A stretch of DNA of 27,158 nucleotides from Saccoglossus kowalevskii (taxonomy: Eukaryota > Hemichordata > Enteropneusta > Harrimaniidae): NCBI RefSeq assembly GCF_000003605.2, contig NW_003122910.1, forward strand, positions 670,991 to 698,148, written 5' to 3'. The notes under the pieces are model-generated. The model had not been told where the DNA came from. It ran no database searches and worked only from the letters and a program-made list of their open reading frames with translations. Numbering within the stretch: the first letter of the stretch is position 1; every line of letters begins with the position of its first letter. This document shows, piece by piece, positions 10,390 through 21,640 of this stretch. The position numbers and the translations under genes are program-made.

Positions 10390-13300
10390 TTTAATAAAAT
10401 TTCTGATATTTTTATTATTTGACGAAAATCTTTCTTTTTCTTAAATCCCATAATGATCAATGTCCTTATTTAGAGCAGTATGTCAACTGAAATGTATACC
10501 CGGTGAAATGTAACTTTGCTGACATTTAAAATATGATATCACGTTTTTATCCGTCACCAGCTCCACGTGTGATCTGGTCTACTATCGAGGGATAGCTTTG
10601 AGGGAACAGTACTACTTTACGCCCTGGGTTCTATCTATGATCATCGAACATCGAATTATATCGCTATCTTGGGATTTGTTCATAGGGATTAGGTATTGAA
10701 AAGCAGCGTGATTAATTTGTCACGTTTATTGTAGTAAATACTGCCACTAATTATCCAAACAGCTTTTGATAGTGATTTGTTAAATCCAGTGCACATGTTA
10801 AATTAAAATTAAATGGAACAAAATTGGAATATTGTGTATCGTTGCATGAATGAATGTATACTAGGATCTGCATAGCGGAATTATCCCAATATTAAATTTT
10901 TCAGATAAACAATTTGGAATTTATAAAAAACATCACCCACGGGAATTGGGATTTCAAAATAAAAATAACGAGACTCAAGTGCCTGGCACTTCATGTTTTT
11001 TATGCGCAGGTCGTTAATTCATGGCGTCAACTGAGTCGAGCTCATTTATTTCCACAAACTACGAACATACTTTGACATAACGTTGGCACTGTACATACAA
11101 TTATACTTTGATTCTTATACATAGTGACGCGACAAGGGACATAGCGCAGCCAATCTGGATGACGCGCTATAATGGAACCTGACCAGAGTCTTGTCGAAAT
11201 CAAAGTAATGACATCCCTTGACATAATCACTATGCATATGTCACAGATTTCAAACGGTGATGGAGTAGTGAATAAAAATGATTGACAAATGACAGACAGT
11301 GTATAAAACAACTACATCCCTCTGCTAGTATTTGCGGATCTGTCATACGCACTTGAGTGGACAGTTTCATCACCAGTCTGAATCGGAGACACGTCTTTAC
11401 TTTGAAATTCATTGGAGTCACAGCAATATCAGATACACGTAATTGCATTTGCATTTACCCCATTCTATTGTTGAAGTACAAGGTTACACAGTGTGAAGTA
11501 GGATGACTGCTACAGTACGTGGGCACATGTGTACTTTCAATAACGGCAACAAATCATGAGCTATGTGTGTTTGCTCTACGAAGTATACCTCCATATTCTC
11601 GTAAGTTTCAATGTATACTCTAGCAAGAAAACATCAGAGCCAAATTAATCTGAACAAGAAGTTGACTAGATCAACTAAAACAATAAACGACTATGAAATT
11701 GATCAAATTCCTATATAAAAATGAACATGTCAACGACCGTCACTAATTGACACATCAAGTCTGCTCCATTATGTTTGTAGTTATAATAACGACGCATAAT
11801 TGCAAACAACCAAAGTAAGTTTCATCTGCTGTATAAGTAATGAAAATTGTGAATTGAATATCATTATGCCATACCCACTCCCCAAAATACAATAGTCGCC
11901 ATAAGCAATATCGGTAATTTATTGCACAGATTAGAAATAAGGAGTGAAAGGAGACGAGACGAGACGGGGCGTGATTGATCAGTAAATTATAGGGCCTATT
12001 AAATCTATTAACATTAACATCAACTGAATTGTTTATGTTACATCGTAACTTACAAGTAAGTGGGGTAACGCGTATGGTATGTGTTGAGATTACAATTAAA
12101 CATGCATTACAACCGTTTCCCCCCATGGCAATAGATGGTAAATTTACTGTAACACGACTCTATGCTACATATGGTTAGTACAACAATTGGAACGTTATGT
12201 AACATTTCGTTTCTGATTAGAATTGTACCATACATACGTCATCACATAATACACCATTGTACATTATAGAATAACAATTACTTGTATACATCTTACTTCA
12301 TTCTTGATCAGGATTTTTCAATTTGAAATATTGTTTTACATTTCATTACATGTTGTGTTCAGATCGATATATTTGTTACTGTGTAATTAAACGAAGTTAT
12401 TAATTTATTCTCAAAATGAAGAGTTTACTTCAATCACTACTTTGATTGGATGATCACATTATTTCGAATTCTACTTATCATTTTCCACAATTCTGTTACG
12501 TTTTAAAAAATATATTAATAACAATGGCGTGATGTAAGGTATTATATAGAAACATTCTCAGTTTTTTTTTAATCGTGATATGAATACGAATATGGTATCA
12601 CAAATAATTAAAGTCGACTTTCATTATATTTGTGACATTGCTACAATTTTGTGACACAAAAAAAGTCTAAACAAAATTGTGACCAACTATGTTTCATTTT
12701 TCAGATGGGTCATGAAAACCTGAGCATGGTATGTGTAAGTTTTTGTATGTCTGTGACCGCAATGGGGCGCTGTTGACAACACAAAGTGGACAGATATACC
12801 CATCGCTTTCTGGGCTCTATTTAATCATGCATATACTTAATATAAAGTATGCAGTATTTCAAACATGGCTGATTCAAAATGCTGGGTTAAAATTTAGGGC
12901 TGTTTGACGAATTTCATCAGAACAAGATTCTAACTACACGCAATTCTTACATCCTAATTATGAGGACAAGGATTTTATCTTTATCTGCGAGTATGTTTAT
13001 TATTACGTCATAGTAATTAGAAACGTCAATGTTGTGTCATTGGCATGCATGGATGTCTTCATTGGAGTTAAAAAAAATGGGGTTTTTCATCACAACAGAA
13101 TGTGACAACAGCATTCAAAGATGCGCTGGAAGAAGAAGACTATTACTGCTACAGTATAATGTAATATTATTTACAACTTTACATATTTCGGCATTTCTGC
13201 AGTTATCAAACCTTGCTGACCTCCACGCAAAGTTGAAATTAATCAAATCAGGCACATCCTAAATCAAGAACACTTGAACTGCCGTTTGCTGAAGGCATTT

Positions 13301-13688
13301 GCGGCAAAGATTTAACTAGGACATGGCGACATATACCATATATATACTTGAATCTATATGTATTGCATAGGTATCCTTCGTAAATCAGCTTTAGTATTAT
13401 TTTGACCGTCCGATTACGGAAAGTAGATATTGATATTGTGCGTTATCCCAAATCACCAATTTATCCTTTTCACCAGTTCCCTCTTTTCATCACAAACTCA
13501 CAAAATAGTTCTGTTTATAGTCTGCACTTTCCTTCAGATGTTTGGGACAAAAATAGTGAAATCTTTTGAGCAAAAACTGAAAATTTACTTAAATAGTGTC
13601 TGTAAAAAAAGTGCAGACAATTTGGGCAAGGTGGTGAAAAGGTTGATACTGCTGAAATATAGCAAAAAAATTTGGTTCTTGAATTATT
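10390..13688. other. no gene recognised
   Basis: About 3.3 kb of AT-rich DNA with scattered short ORFs. The longest is 123 codons on the minus strand (11755-12126) and has no recognisable domain. Small features seen are a GAGAC/GACGA microrepeat near 11950, a 10-bp-stem inverted repeat ACAATTTTGT/ACAAAATTGT at about 12643-12681, and a CRE-like TTACGTCAT near 13003. Nothing supports a gene call. Confidence 0.45.
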
Positions 13689-13728
<40 letters not shown>

Positions 13729-13729
13729 G
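13689..13729 (+). repeat. (CAGA)n microsatellite, about 10 units
   Basis: A perfect 41-bp CAGA/GACA tetranucleotide array. Confidence 0.97.
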
Positions 13730-14719
13730 TATTGATTATTTTTCCTTCAGGCTACAATACACTGCACTGCCTACCAATGTACGAATATATATCATTATTC
13801 CAAGTAGTGGACTGTGAAGCAACAAGATGTATGAACATTTATGCTTGACATAAAGACGCAGCACAAATTAGCATACCTAGTTTTTACGACAGCGAAAAAT
13901 ACGCAAATAATCAGACTACACAGTCGAAATTCTTGGTTATAACCAATTCGAATTACAATCCCAAATACAGTGCATTCTCTCTGCTGATTTTATATCCACA
14001 AAATGGACAATGTCCCTTTGACCTACAGATCGATACAACCAGTGGCGTTTAATTGGTAACGACAGAATTCAGACGAACTGGAAGTTCAGAACCAGGGCAG
14101 TTGACATAGAGTCTCTCGGAGCAGACAGACAAGCTAAAAATAAAAAAAATGTGTCTCTACAAGTATAGATCAAACACAGTTTATATACTGGACACGTGTT
14201 CACAGAGTACTTCATACCGCAGCTAAGTAAACTGTATTGAGCTTTGAGATGACAAAAAAGATAAAAGCAAAGCATCCCTAGTCATCATCAGACGTACTCT
14301 TAACTACACAAGACATCCCATCAGGCCATTGTATGGTTACATAATCCATCAGACACGCTTGTCAAGCGAGACATTTGACGAGTTCAACCGTGAGTGGTTT
14401 CAAATCACCCAAGGGTATGTGTGTGCAGGGTATGTAATCATCGTATATAATGTGGCTTGGATAAAGTGTGCTGCTTAAGTACGGATAGTCCAGCTCAAGA
14501 GACAACACATGTTTTATCACTTGATAGCAGCTGATTGATATAGTACTATAGATTGTTGTAATTTCACACCAAGTTATTTCTCTCGTGAAAACAGATTCAA
14601 ACTGTTATTTAAATGAGTTTAATTTCTGTTAAAATAAATATACATCACTACAATATTCATACCATTGTGGTAAAAAATAGATCGCCTCACAGTAGATGGG
14701 TAGCTATAAGCTTCATTAA
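13730..14719. other. no gene seen
   Basis: Short chance ORFs only. A perfect 14-bp palindrome TTGGTTATAACCAA lies at about 13934. The right end may contain the 5' part of the LINE, too decayed to recognise. Confidence 0.4.
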
Positions 14720-16200
14720 TATTCTTGATTATAAATTTATCTGGTTTTGATAATGGTCGCTTTCTGTTCATGAAAATTGAAGTTGACACTCCTTGTTTTT
14801 TTCTGGTTAATTGTTATGCACCGAATCACGGGCGTGAGCAGATTTTCTTTTTCGAAGAATTGACTGATTTTTTTTATTTGGAGATCATTGAAGAAAATTA
14901 TATTATTTGTAGGAAGTGATTTCAACCATAAGCTGATTTGACAAAAATCACATGGGGGAAATCCGATTGAAAAATGGGTAAAAAGTGTTTTAGAAATTTC
15001 GAATCAATTGACTTGATAATTCAAACTCGCAGGTGAGCAACGTTTTACATGGAGACAACCTACGTCAATGATTCAAATTATCAGATTGTGTGTCACAGGT
15101 AGATATTATACCATCAATCGGTACTAATCATTCTTTAATTAAATTGGAAATTAAATCTACCCTTAATCAGAACTTCGGCAATTCGTTGTGGAAATGTATT
15201 AATAACATTTTGAATGATTCTACATACGTTAATGATTTAAACTTAAAATTCGAGAACTCACAAAGCAACGCAAAACGAAAAATAAAAATACGTAACTTAA
15301 AAAAAAACAGCTCTATAAGCTGGAATCTCAATTGCCCGAGAAACCATCGCAGGCTGAGATTCAGGAAATGGGCGCCCTCTTCGGCAAAATTAAGAGTACC
15401 CAACAATTATTAGATGCCGTGCCAGAAAAGTCACATAAACAAATCGGAAAATGCCAATACTCATGGTGTTATCACTACTAAATAGGCAGAAATTTTGAGT
15501 TTCGCAAATTCTTATTTTCTATAAAAAATTGTATACCAAGTCCCAGCCTAACATGACTAGTACTTCTGCTGGATCTGCTTTTATATCAAAGCTTACAGTT
15601 GCAGTGACAGGCTGCATAAATCTAAAAATAATCCCATAGACTCTCAATATATGAAAAGAACGGTCTTTGTTGCAAGTTTGGCCTGAAGATATTTTTTGGC
15701 ACATTATTTAAATTAGCTCTAGGGAAGAAGGGAATTGACAAAATCTCGCAAACCAAAAGTGTTAATATTTTTCTGACAAAAATGAGCAAAGTTCACACAC
15801 TCATTACATAATTAATGTAAACAATTGCAGCGAACGTCTGGGTCGTGTTCTTCTAAGCTTATTTCAATTAATGGTCGTCTTGTAGATGATTCTGTCAGCA
15901 CTATTATCGAGCATTTTAATTTAGAGAAGAATAATCCAGAAAAAAAACTTTGACTTGGTGGACCATGCATTTTTTTGCCATCTGTGAATAGATCCTTATC
16001 TTTTACAAAAAACATATATTCTACTATTATGTTTCACTGATATACATCTAAATTCTTTGAAATAGAATGCGGGGTCAGACAATGTGATCCATTTTCGTAT
16101 TGACTTTGGAATTCCTCTGAATTGCAGTTAGAATTGCCCCTCCCCTCTCCCTTCATCAAACGTATCTCGGTTAATAACAACACAATTAATGTCAGTTTGC
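14720..16200 (+). pseudogene. degenerate L1-like LINE retrotransposon (endonuclease and reverse transcriptase remnants)
   Basis: Several reading frames together follow the order of an L1-like LINE ORF2. At 14749-14920 a frame reads GRFLFMKIEV...LVNCYAPN...FFEEL, the apurinic-type endonuclease pattern. It is followed after a frameshift by SDFN at about 14914, the GGDFN site. At 15090-15200 comes DIIPSIGTNHSLIKLEIK, the S-D/N-H segment that ends the endonuclease, then a LWKCINNILNDSTYV linker. At 15440-15520 NANTHGVITTK-stop-AEIL resembles the post-linker pre-RT region. At 15865 NGRLVDDSVSTIIEH matches the GR.I.DNI..I RT block, and at 16060 EIECGVRQCDPFS matches the GVRQGDPLSPYLF block with G changed to C. 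Multiple stops and frameshifts make it inactive. No intact YADD or 3' end was found. Confidence 0.8.
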
Positions 16201-16235
16201 CCACAGGCGGCTTGTTACCTTCTTTCTCTCATACA

Positions 16236-16248
16236 CCCCCCCCCCCCC
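16236..16248. repeat. poly(C)13 tract
   Basis: Thirteen consecutive C between the LINE RT remnant and the next RT-like fragment. The length is uncertain in any assembly. Confidence 0.85.
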
Positions 16249-16257
16249 GTAACAATT

Positions 16258-16381
16258 TGAAAGATTAACAAAACTGAGTCAATGCAATTGGATAGATATC
16301 CTATAGATATCGAAGCACTGGAAACTACAAAGTTCGCTGGAACCAAAACAAATATGTACTCATTTATTTGGAAAATAAATT
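16258..16381 (+). pseudogene. possible second RT palm fragment
   Basis: One frame reads KINKTESMQL...IDIEALETTKFAG and ends at a stop at 16381. This resembles the N-x-x-K-T-x-x-M segment that follows the YADD box in LINE reverse transcriptases, followed by the usual I-x-I-x-x-x-x-L-E-x-x-x-x-F stretch. It directly follows the RT remnant, so it may be the same element after a deletion that removed the YADD block. It could also come from another LINE type. The match is short and unconfirmed. Confidence 0.35.
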
Positions 16382-17289
16382 GATAGAATCCAAAAGATGG
16401 CAATAAATCAACAAGTACAATTGCTTTTATTTGGTTGAATCGTTTCATGTCTGACAAAGTAGAAAGCTATTTTGTATACAGTTTACCTGATGCATTTTGA
16501 AAGAACATTGCTGTTTTACTCCAAATACAACACCAAGATTGTTGGATCCTACATCACGGCCTTTTATACGAAAATGATAAAACTCTGCATTAGGCTCAGT
16601 ACAAAGGTCCGAGTCGCCCGACGAAATAACAAATTTATTAACAATGCAATAATTTCTTGGATTTCAACAAGCCCTTGTCTATGTCAGTTGCCCCTTGTTT
16701 CTTGTAAGCTGTAAATTATTTCAAAACAACTGGATTCAATGTTGGAGATTAAATTAAAGTACGTACCGTTGCGAACACTGGAGGAGAGTTATGTGAAATT
16801 ATTAGAGGCAAACACATCTATGTAATAAATTTTATTTTATAACAGATTTATGTTATTGCTAAAAAATCCTCTCCCCTAATGGCAAGGAAGCATCTTTGTA
16901 CAATATTTGTTAAGTTGTTCATAATTGTACAAGATGTCTTGTAATGGCCTATAGTAACACCAGATTACATGATTTTCAGTCTAGAGTGCCAAACATTATT
17001 TTAATCACAAATAATTCACGTGATAAATATAATTTTGTTGAGAATCCATTTTGGTTTATATGCCGCTAATTTGAGGAAGACGCTTTACAGTTCATTGTTA
17101 TAGGAAGAAGGTGGCAATTAATAAGGAGGGATATTATTTGGTTGCTTGGGAGACTGGTTAAATATTAACCTTACATATCACCTCATCATTATGTACAGAA
17201 GTCATATACACTTTTCAAGGTGCTCCATAAGAGTACCATCATTCATGACTTGAAGAGATAATTCCAACGGGTTTAGAAACCATATTATC
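16382..17289. other. no gene seen
   Basis: Contains an 80-codon ORF (16472-16714) with no recognisable domain and AT-rich DNA after it. It may include the unrecognisable 3' end of the LINE. Confidence 0.4.
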
Positions 17290-17579
17290 TCACATTTACT
17301 AGGTATTTTGATAATTTGTATAATGAGCCGATTGCCTTGGAATGTGGACATATCTATCGATTCGGGTGTGATCACGTGTCTTTAGAACATCCGGTGCACA
17401 TTCTCATTAAGCTGGGACAGGCTTTCAGCAACGCAGGGAAAATAATATAAAAAGACTGCCATGCAAAGCACTGCATTAACAAGTATATATTTGATTGTAA
17501 GAGTGACTCGACCAGCTTTGATTTCTTTGTAATAGAAGATGTAACTGACAATGAAATAAATAGAACAATGAAACCATAA
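17285..17579 (+). pseudogene. coding-like remnant with RING-like cysteine/histidine cluster
   Basis: One frame stays open from just after a TAG at about 17277 to a TAA at 17450, and continues in the same frame to a TAA at 17577, about 97 codons with one stop. It contains EPIALECGHIYRFGC, which resembles the P..L.CGH.(F/Y)C..C core of a RING finger but has R in place of the Cys after GHIY. It is followed by KLGQAFSNAG, then C/H residues and SFDFFVIEDVTD. The first cysteine pair of a RING is not visible. The frame ends two bases before the MITE at 17581. I do not recognise the family, and chance resemblance is possible. Confidence 0.25.
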
Positions 17580-17580
17580 T

Positions 17581-17791
17581 TACTGTAAAGGGGTAATTAT
17601 TCACTGGGTTTTAATTTAGCTTATTTCGCTGACTGGAAAAATGCGCTAAATTAAAACACAGTGAATATGTAAAATTTAGCATAGAACACATTATCTAAAT
17701 GACGAAACCGTGAATTTAAAACCCACTGAATATGCCTGAAATGGTAAATCAGTGAAATTTAAACCCAGTGAAAATTAGTCATTTTACAGTA
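17581..17791. mobile_element. MITE with TACTGTAAA terminal inverted repeats, 211 bp
   Basis: The left end reads TACTGTAAAGGGGTAATTAT then TCACTGGGTTTTAATTT. The reverse complement of the right end reads TACTGTAAAATGACTAATTT then TCACTGGGTTTAAATTT, giving imperfect terminal inverted repeats of about 40 bp. The interior repeats CAGTGAAT and AAATTAAAAC-type motifs and has no coding capacity, as expected of a non-autonomous DNA transposon. The target duplication is unclear: the flanks are AAT on the left and TTT on the right. It shares its terminal TACTGTAAA with the MITE at 25075-25304. Confidence 0.75.
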
Positions 17792-17984
17792 TTTCCAGTC
17801 GCAGACAAAAGGGGCAGTATTTCGCGTTTACGAATATTGAAGACTATATATGTGATCAAGTCATTGATGCATGTATCAACTGTGTCATGTCACAAAATAG
17901 GGTACAGCTGTTAAAATCTGAGAGTTGTGAAACCAGGCAATTTGCATTGTTTTTAACTGTGATGTAAAGCTGTCAGAACTGAAC

Positions 17985-18543
17985 TAAGTATATGATGGCG
18001 AGGCTCCCCAACCACAAGGTGAACAAGTATGGTCCAGGTAAGCTTCTTATTGAAACTGAAATTTGTTGAAGTGACCTGGTGTACAATGTTGCGTGAGGTA
18101 CCAGAGCTTTTACAGATCAAGACTGTCATTCATCTTATTTTGTGCATGGTGGTAAATGACAATGTAATAATTCTAGATGCACAATTCCTGGTTTTCTTGC
18201 AGATTTTGTTTGTAAGGTGGAAGTAAATCTCCCAACATGTCAGACTTACTGACTATAGGAGTGTGTAACGAAGGCGTTTTGACATGATCGCCTTTAATGA
18301 GTGATTTGGGAAAGCCATCCCCTGTGCCCCTCGGGTGGAGTTGAACTACCAGCCCTTGAACATCTTTGTGAACAGCAAAGGAGGCATGCAGAGACTGAGC
18401 AGGACTACTCAGGTACACCAGTCAATCTACTGCAAACCTCAACAAAGGTTGGCTGTCCTATATGCAGTCTTCAGATTCAGAACCACTATATACATGTTGT
18501 TGTTTGGGCAGACTCAAATAGTGTCTGGTAAACATATTAAATA
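17985..18543 (+). pseudogene. GC-richer, coding-like island of unknown identity
   Basis: ATGATGGCGAGGCTCCCC at about 17994 opens 14 complete codons (MMARLPNHKVNKYG and so on) that run into a donor-like CCAG|GTAAGC at 18038. An acceptor-like TTTTCTTGCAG ends at 18202. From 18297 to 18543 a frame is open and reads APRVELNYQPLNIFVNSKGG followed by a hydrophobic, Tyr- and Phe-containing tail. An overlapping plus frame (18301-18531) and a minus frame (18173-18418) are also open, so the coding frame is not settled. The segment between 18203 and 18297 carries stops in every plus frame. I recognise no family. A gene fragment, a few exons of an unknown gene or a retrocopy are all possible. Confidence 0.25.
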
Positions 18544-18545
18544 AT

Positions 18546-18660
18546 CACTGGTTTTTAATTTCACTATTTTCACCAGTTGGTAAAATCTGCTAAAACAACT
18601 TGAACATCAAAAATAACAATAGAATATTTAAATAGAAATTGTTCAAAATAGTGAAATTAA
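18546..18660. repeat. hairpin-type repeat related to the 17581 MITE
   Basis: CACTGGTTTTTAATTTCACTATTTTCAC at the left is mirrored by AAAATAGTGAAATTAA at the right (18645-18660), forming a stem of at least 16 bp. Its left end resembles the subterminal CACTGGGTTTTAATTT of the MITE at 17581, but the terminal TACTGTAAA is absent. It is probably a decayed relative. Confidence 0.5.
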
Positions 18661-18679
18661 TGTGCATATTAACATTCCA

Positions 18680-21260
18680 TGCACAAATCTCCATATGTAG
18701 GCAAATTATTATATGAGTGGCCTGTATATGTTTAAGACTACTAGTATGTTAGGATCTATAAACTAATGAAAAACAATTTAATCAGAATCTAAGCTTTTTT
18801 GTAAGGGTTCATTATAATCTCTACATGGGTCTCAATTGCAGTATGAGACCTATCCACGATTTCAGATAATGAATTAAAGATACAATTTTAACTTTTGAAC
18901 ATTGCGAAATAGTAGAGCTGATAATTGCCTATGTCTTTCTACCCTGTGGAGTTTGTAATCACGACACCAACTAATGGTAGTTGCAGTCTATGCTATGAAT
19001 TATTCTGCCATAATACAACTGTCTGCTAACTCATAAACCAGTACCGCACATACAAAATTTAAAAACTCACTCATTGTAATTTTGACCACCAATACATGTG
19101 TCATTTACATAAGCACATGCGCTACTGATGGAACAAATCCTGTAAACTAATTATGGGCAGATATTCTGCTTCTAAGTGTCCTTGCTGATACAAGTAATAG
19201 TTACCCAGTAAGTGGATATGTACAAGTGTACAATGTACTTTGCATACAGATTGAGACAATTGAATACAAATATGCATTTATACAACTATAATTTTTAATT
19301 TAAAAAAAATCACAAATATAAAACCATTTCAGTGATTCTAAATAAATTCAGCTGTTCATCTGAGAAAGACTCAAGTAAAGTGTTATTCACTATAAAAAAA
19401 ACAGAAGGAATGAATATCGAAGAAATAAAATGCATTCAAAAAAATGATAATTTAAAAATTCACTGCATGCAATATAATAATATACAGACTAAATTCAATA
19501 GACTAATCACAGAAAAAAGTGATTGATCTCGAAATTGTTATTTATTGTTCATAGCTAGAAATGAATTCTAAATTGCTACTATCACATAAAAGTTAAAACA
19601 GGATCCCACTTTGTATGCTCTGCAGAAAACTGTTTCCCCAACCTTGTGTGCATCGTTGTATTTTGTCACAGAATAGATCAGACTTCTATCGAATTATGTA
19701 AACCAAGTCTATACTTAACATACTTACTTAATCCTTATATCAAATTTTGAAAAAAAAACTCCTAAAATAAAGAGGTTTTGAGTGATATAGTGATTAGACC
19801 TTCATTGCAGGCTCCAAAATTTTCTGGATGTGTTGTTACACCTCTTGATTTCATCTTTTTTTTTACGGCCATTACAATAATCAGTGACAGGTGTTCTGCA
19901 TATCGTACAAAGTGGGATACAACATTATTTACTTTCCATTGCTTGTCTGTTTTAGATATTGCATACTTGATGCAAAGCGACTGAAGGATACAAGTACAAT
20001 ATTTTCTCTAATACAAGTGCAGTTTTGTCTATATTGTGTCAACAAACAGAAATACAATATTCATATTTTCAACCATGAAAATATTGTAGAAAATGGTGTT
20101 TCAATGAAAGGTGGAGGTGAACAGTGTCATGTTTAGGAACATATCAAATGTTGATATTCTACAGATTGTACCAAATAGGTATCCCTTTGAACACGAGCCC
20201 AAAACAAACTGGTTAAAATATTGAACTGGAAAGGTTGTAGTTAAAACTCAACCTCTAATTGTTTTAAAAGATACTATCAAGAGTTCACATGAATACCATC
20301 TCACACAGAATAAAAATGTTTACATGGAAAATAAAATAATGTTAATACAAAATAAGATAGAGATAAAGTAGAATCTTAATATTCTGTCAGTGCCTAACAC
20401 AACCTATCTTAATGGCTCATTTAGCTTTATAAATGGTCCAATCCTAGGCCCACACATCTTCTACCATCTATTTTAAACTGAATTAATGATATACTACAAA
20501 TAGTGAAAATCATAGTTATATTGTAACACTATAAATATTATAAAAAGTACTGCCATGTTAGGAATATTGACTTGCTGTCAACAACATTTATGATATGACA
20601 AATCAATATACCTTTGGCATGCTAAAATAAAAACCCTGAATAAAGTATCAAAATCAGATTTGATATGTATTCAAAGTGCGCCCTCATATTATGCTGCTAT
20701 AGAGGGCAGGCTCCTACAATGAGAATTATAACAGAACAAGTTGCCAACCATGTCTAAATAAAACAAATAGGCCAATTTAAACTAACATTGAACAGTCAAG
20801 TGCATCCCAGGTAAAATTGACAATCACAGATGTGATAGAACTCATGATAATTTATCTCACACAGATAATGCACCTGATTTTTAGCCATTTATGAATAAAA
20901 CCATATTTTTCAAAAACAGAATCTTTTTGGTAAGCCTGACTTTACAACAATGATGGCGGCTTTCCCTGAATGAACACTTGACAACGAGTTAACATTGCAA
21001 TAACTTTAGAAATTGAGAAATGACAATAAATTATAACGAGGGAAACATTTCAGCTTTAGAATGTTAACAGTAATAAACATTAATTGTTAAAAAAAAAAAC
21101 AATTGTATATAAAATTGCTAATCAATAGATTGGCAGTATTAAATATGTACATAGCTACAGGAATCTAAAAACAAAACCCTGAGTTAAAAAGAGAGGAATT
21201 ATACAGGTGTCAATATCTATTATATGATGTGTGATTGTACAATTTACTAAAAATACTATG
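18680..21260. other. intergenic DNA, no gene recognised
   Basis: About 2.6 kb of AT-rich DNA between the coding-like island and the 3' end of the sterol reductase gene. Short Lys- and Asn-rich ORFs here (for example 19332-19526) look like by-products of AT richness. A short hairpin TGCGCCCTC...GAGGGCA lies at 20677-20708, a motif often seen at the ends of dispersed invertebrate repeats. Confidence 0.45.
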
Positions 21261-21266
21261 TTTATT
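21261..21266 (-). terminator. candidate polyadenylation signal AATAAA
   Basis: TTTATT on the plus strand reads AATAAA on the minus strand, about 214 bp beyond the sterol reductase stop codon. A closer AATAAA at 21461-21466 lies only 14 bp after the stop and would leave almost no 3' UTR, so this one is the more likely site. Confidence 0.35.
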
Positions 21267-21460
21267 TCTAAGAAATAGTGAACATTACTTGCATAATCTC
21301 TATTGAGATTGAAAAATCTTTGGAGTTTGTTCTCACTGAATTCCATAGTAACGACTAATCTATGTCTGTTGTAGTGTATGGTTGACGACAGTAAAACAGA
21401 TCAAAACAAATACTTGATCTGCGGCACTGAAAATTCAATCATATTACCGGTACATTCAGT

Positions 21461-21466
21461 TTTATT
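21461..21466 (-). terminator. alternative AATAAA next to the stop codon
   Basis: AATAAA on the minus strand 14 bp after the TGA at 21480. If used, the 3' UTR would be about 30-40 bases. Transcript data would decide between this and 21261. Confidence 0.2.
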
Positions 21467-21479
21467 GAATATAAAGTTT

Positions 21480-21640
21480 TCAGTAAATATAAGGTACAAG
21501 GCGATACTTTACTTTCTCACAATACTCATTCCAAGAACTTCCATACTTCTTTCGACATTTTTCAGAGTCTCTAATTTCTCGCACAACTTGCTCCACAATG
21601 CAAGTTACGGGAAGAATCCATGGTAAAAAATGAGCACATC
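21480..21640 (-). CDS. sterol reductase, terminal exon
   Basis: The acceptor TTTGTTAG precedes the exon at 21640. The first two bases complete a split Gly codon (phase 1), followed by 52 residues and TGA at 21482-21480. It encodes the last membrane segment ([16 protein letters not shown]), the REIRD motif, and [13 protein letters not shown] through VPYIY. Vertebrate proteins have HREARDE here, so the Arg-x3-Asp pair is kept while the preceding His is lost. The PYIY terminus fixes the reading frame and the end of the gene. Confidence 0.95.

Noticed and set aside
11755-12126. 123-codon minus-strand ORF
   Set aside because: No recognisable domain, signal or splice context, and a length that AT-rich DNA of this size can produce by chance.
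12643-12681. Inverted repeat ACAATTTTGT / ACAAAATTGT
   Set aside because: Short AT-rich stem with no terminal repeats of a transposon type and no gene nearby.
13934-13947. 14-bp perfect palindrome TTGGTTATAACCAA
   Set aside because: Isolated, with no neighbouring gene or repeat. Palindromes of this size are expected occasionally in 27 kb.
18330-18360. tRNA-like T-arm on the minus strand (GTTCAACTCC)
   Set aside because: Only a partial T-arm resemblance. No acceptor stem, D-arm or anticodon arm could be formed around it.
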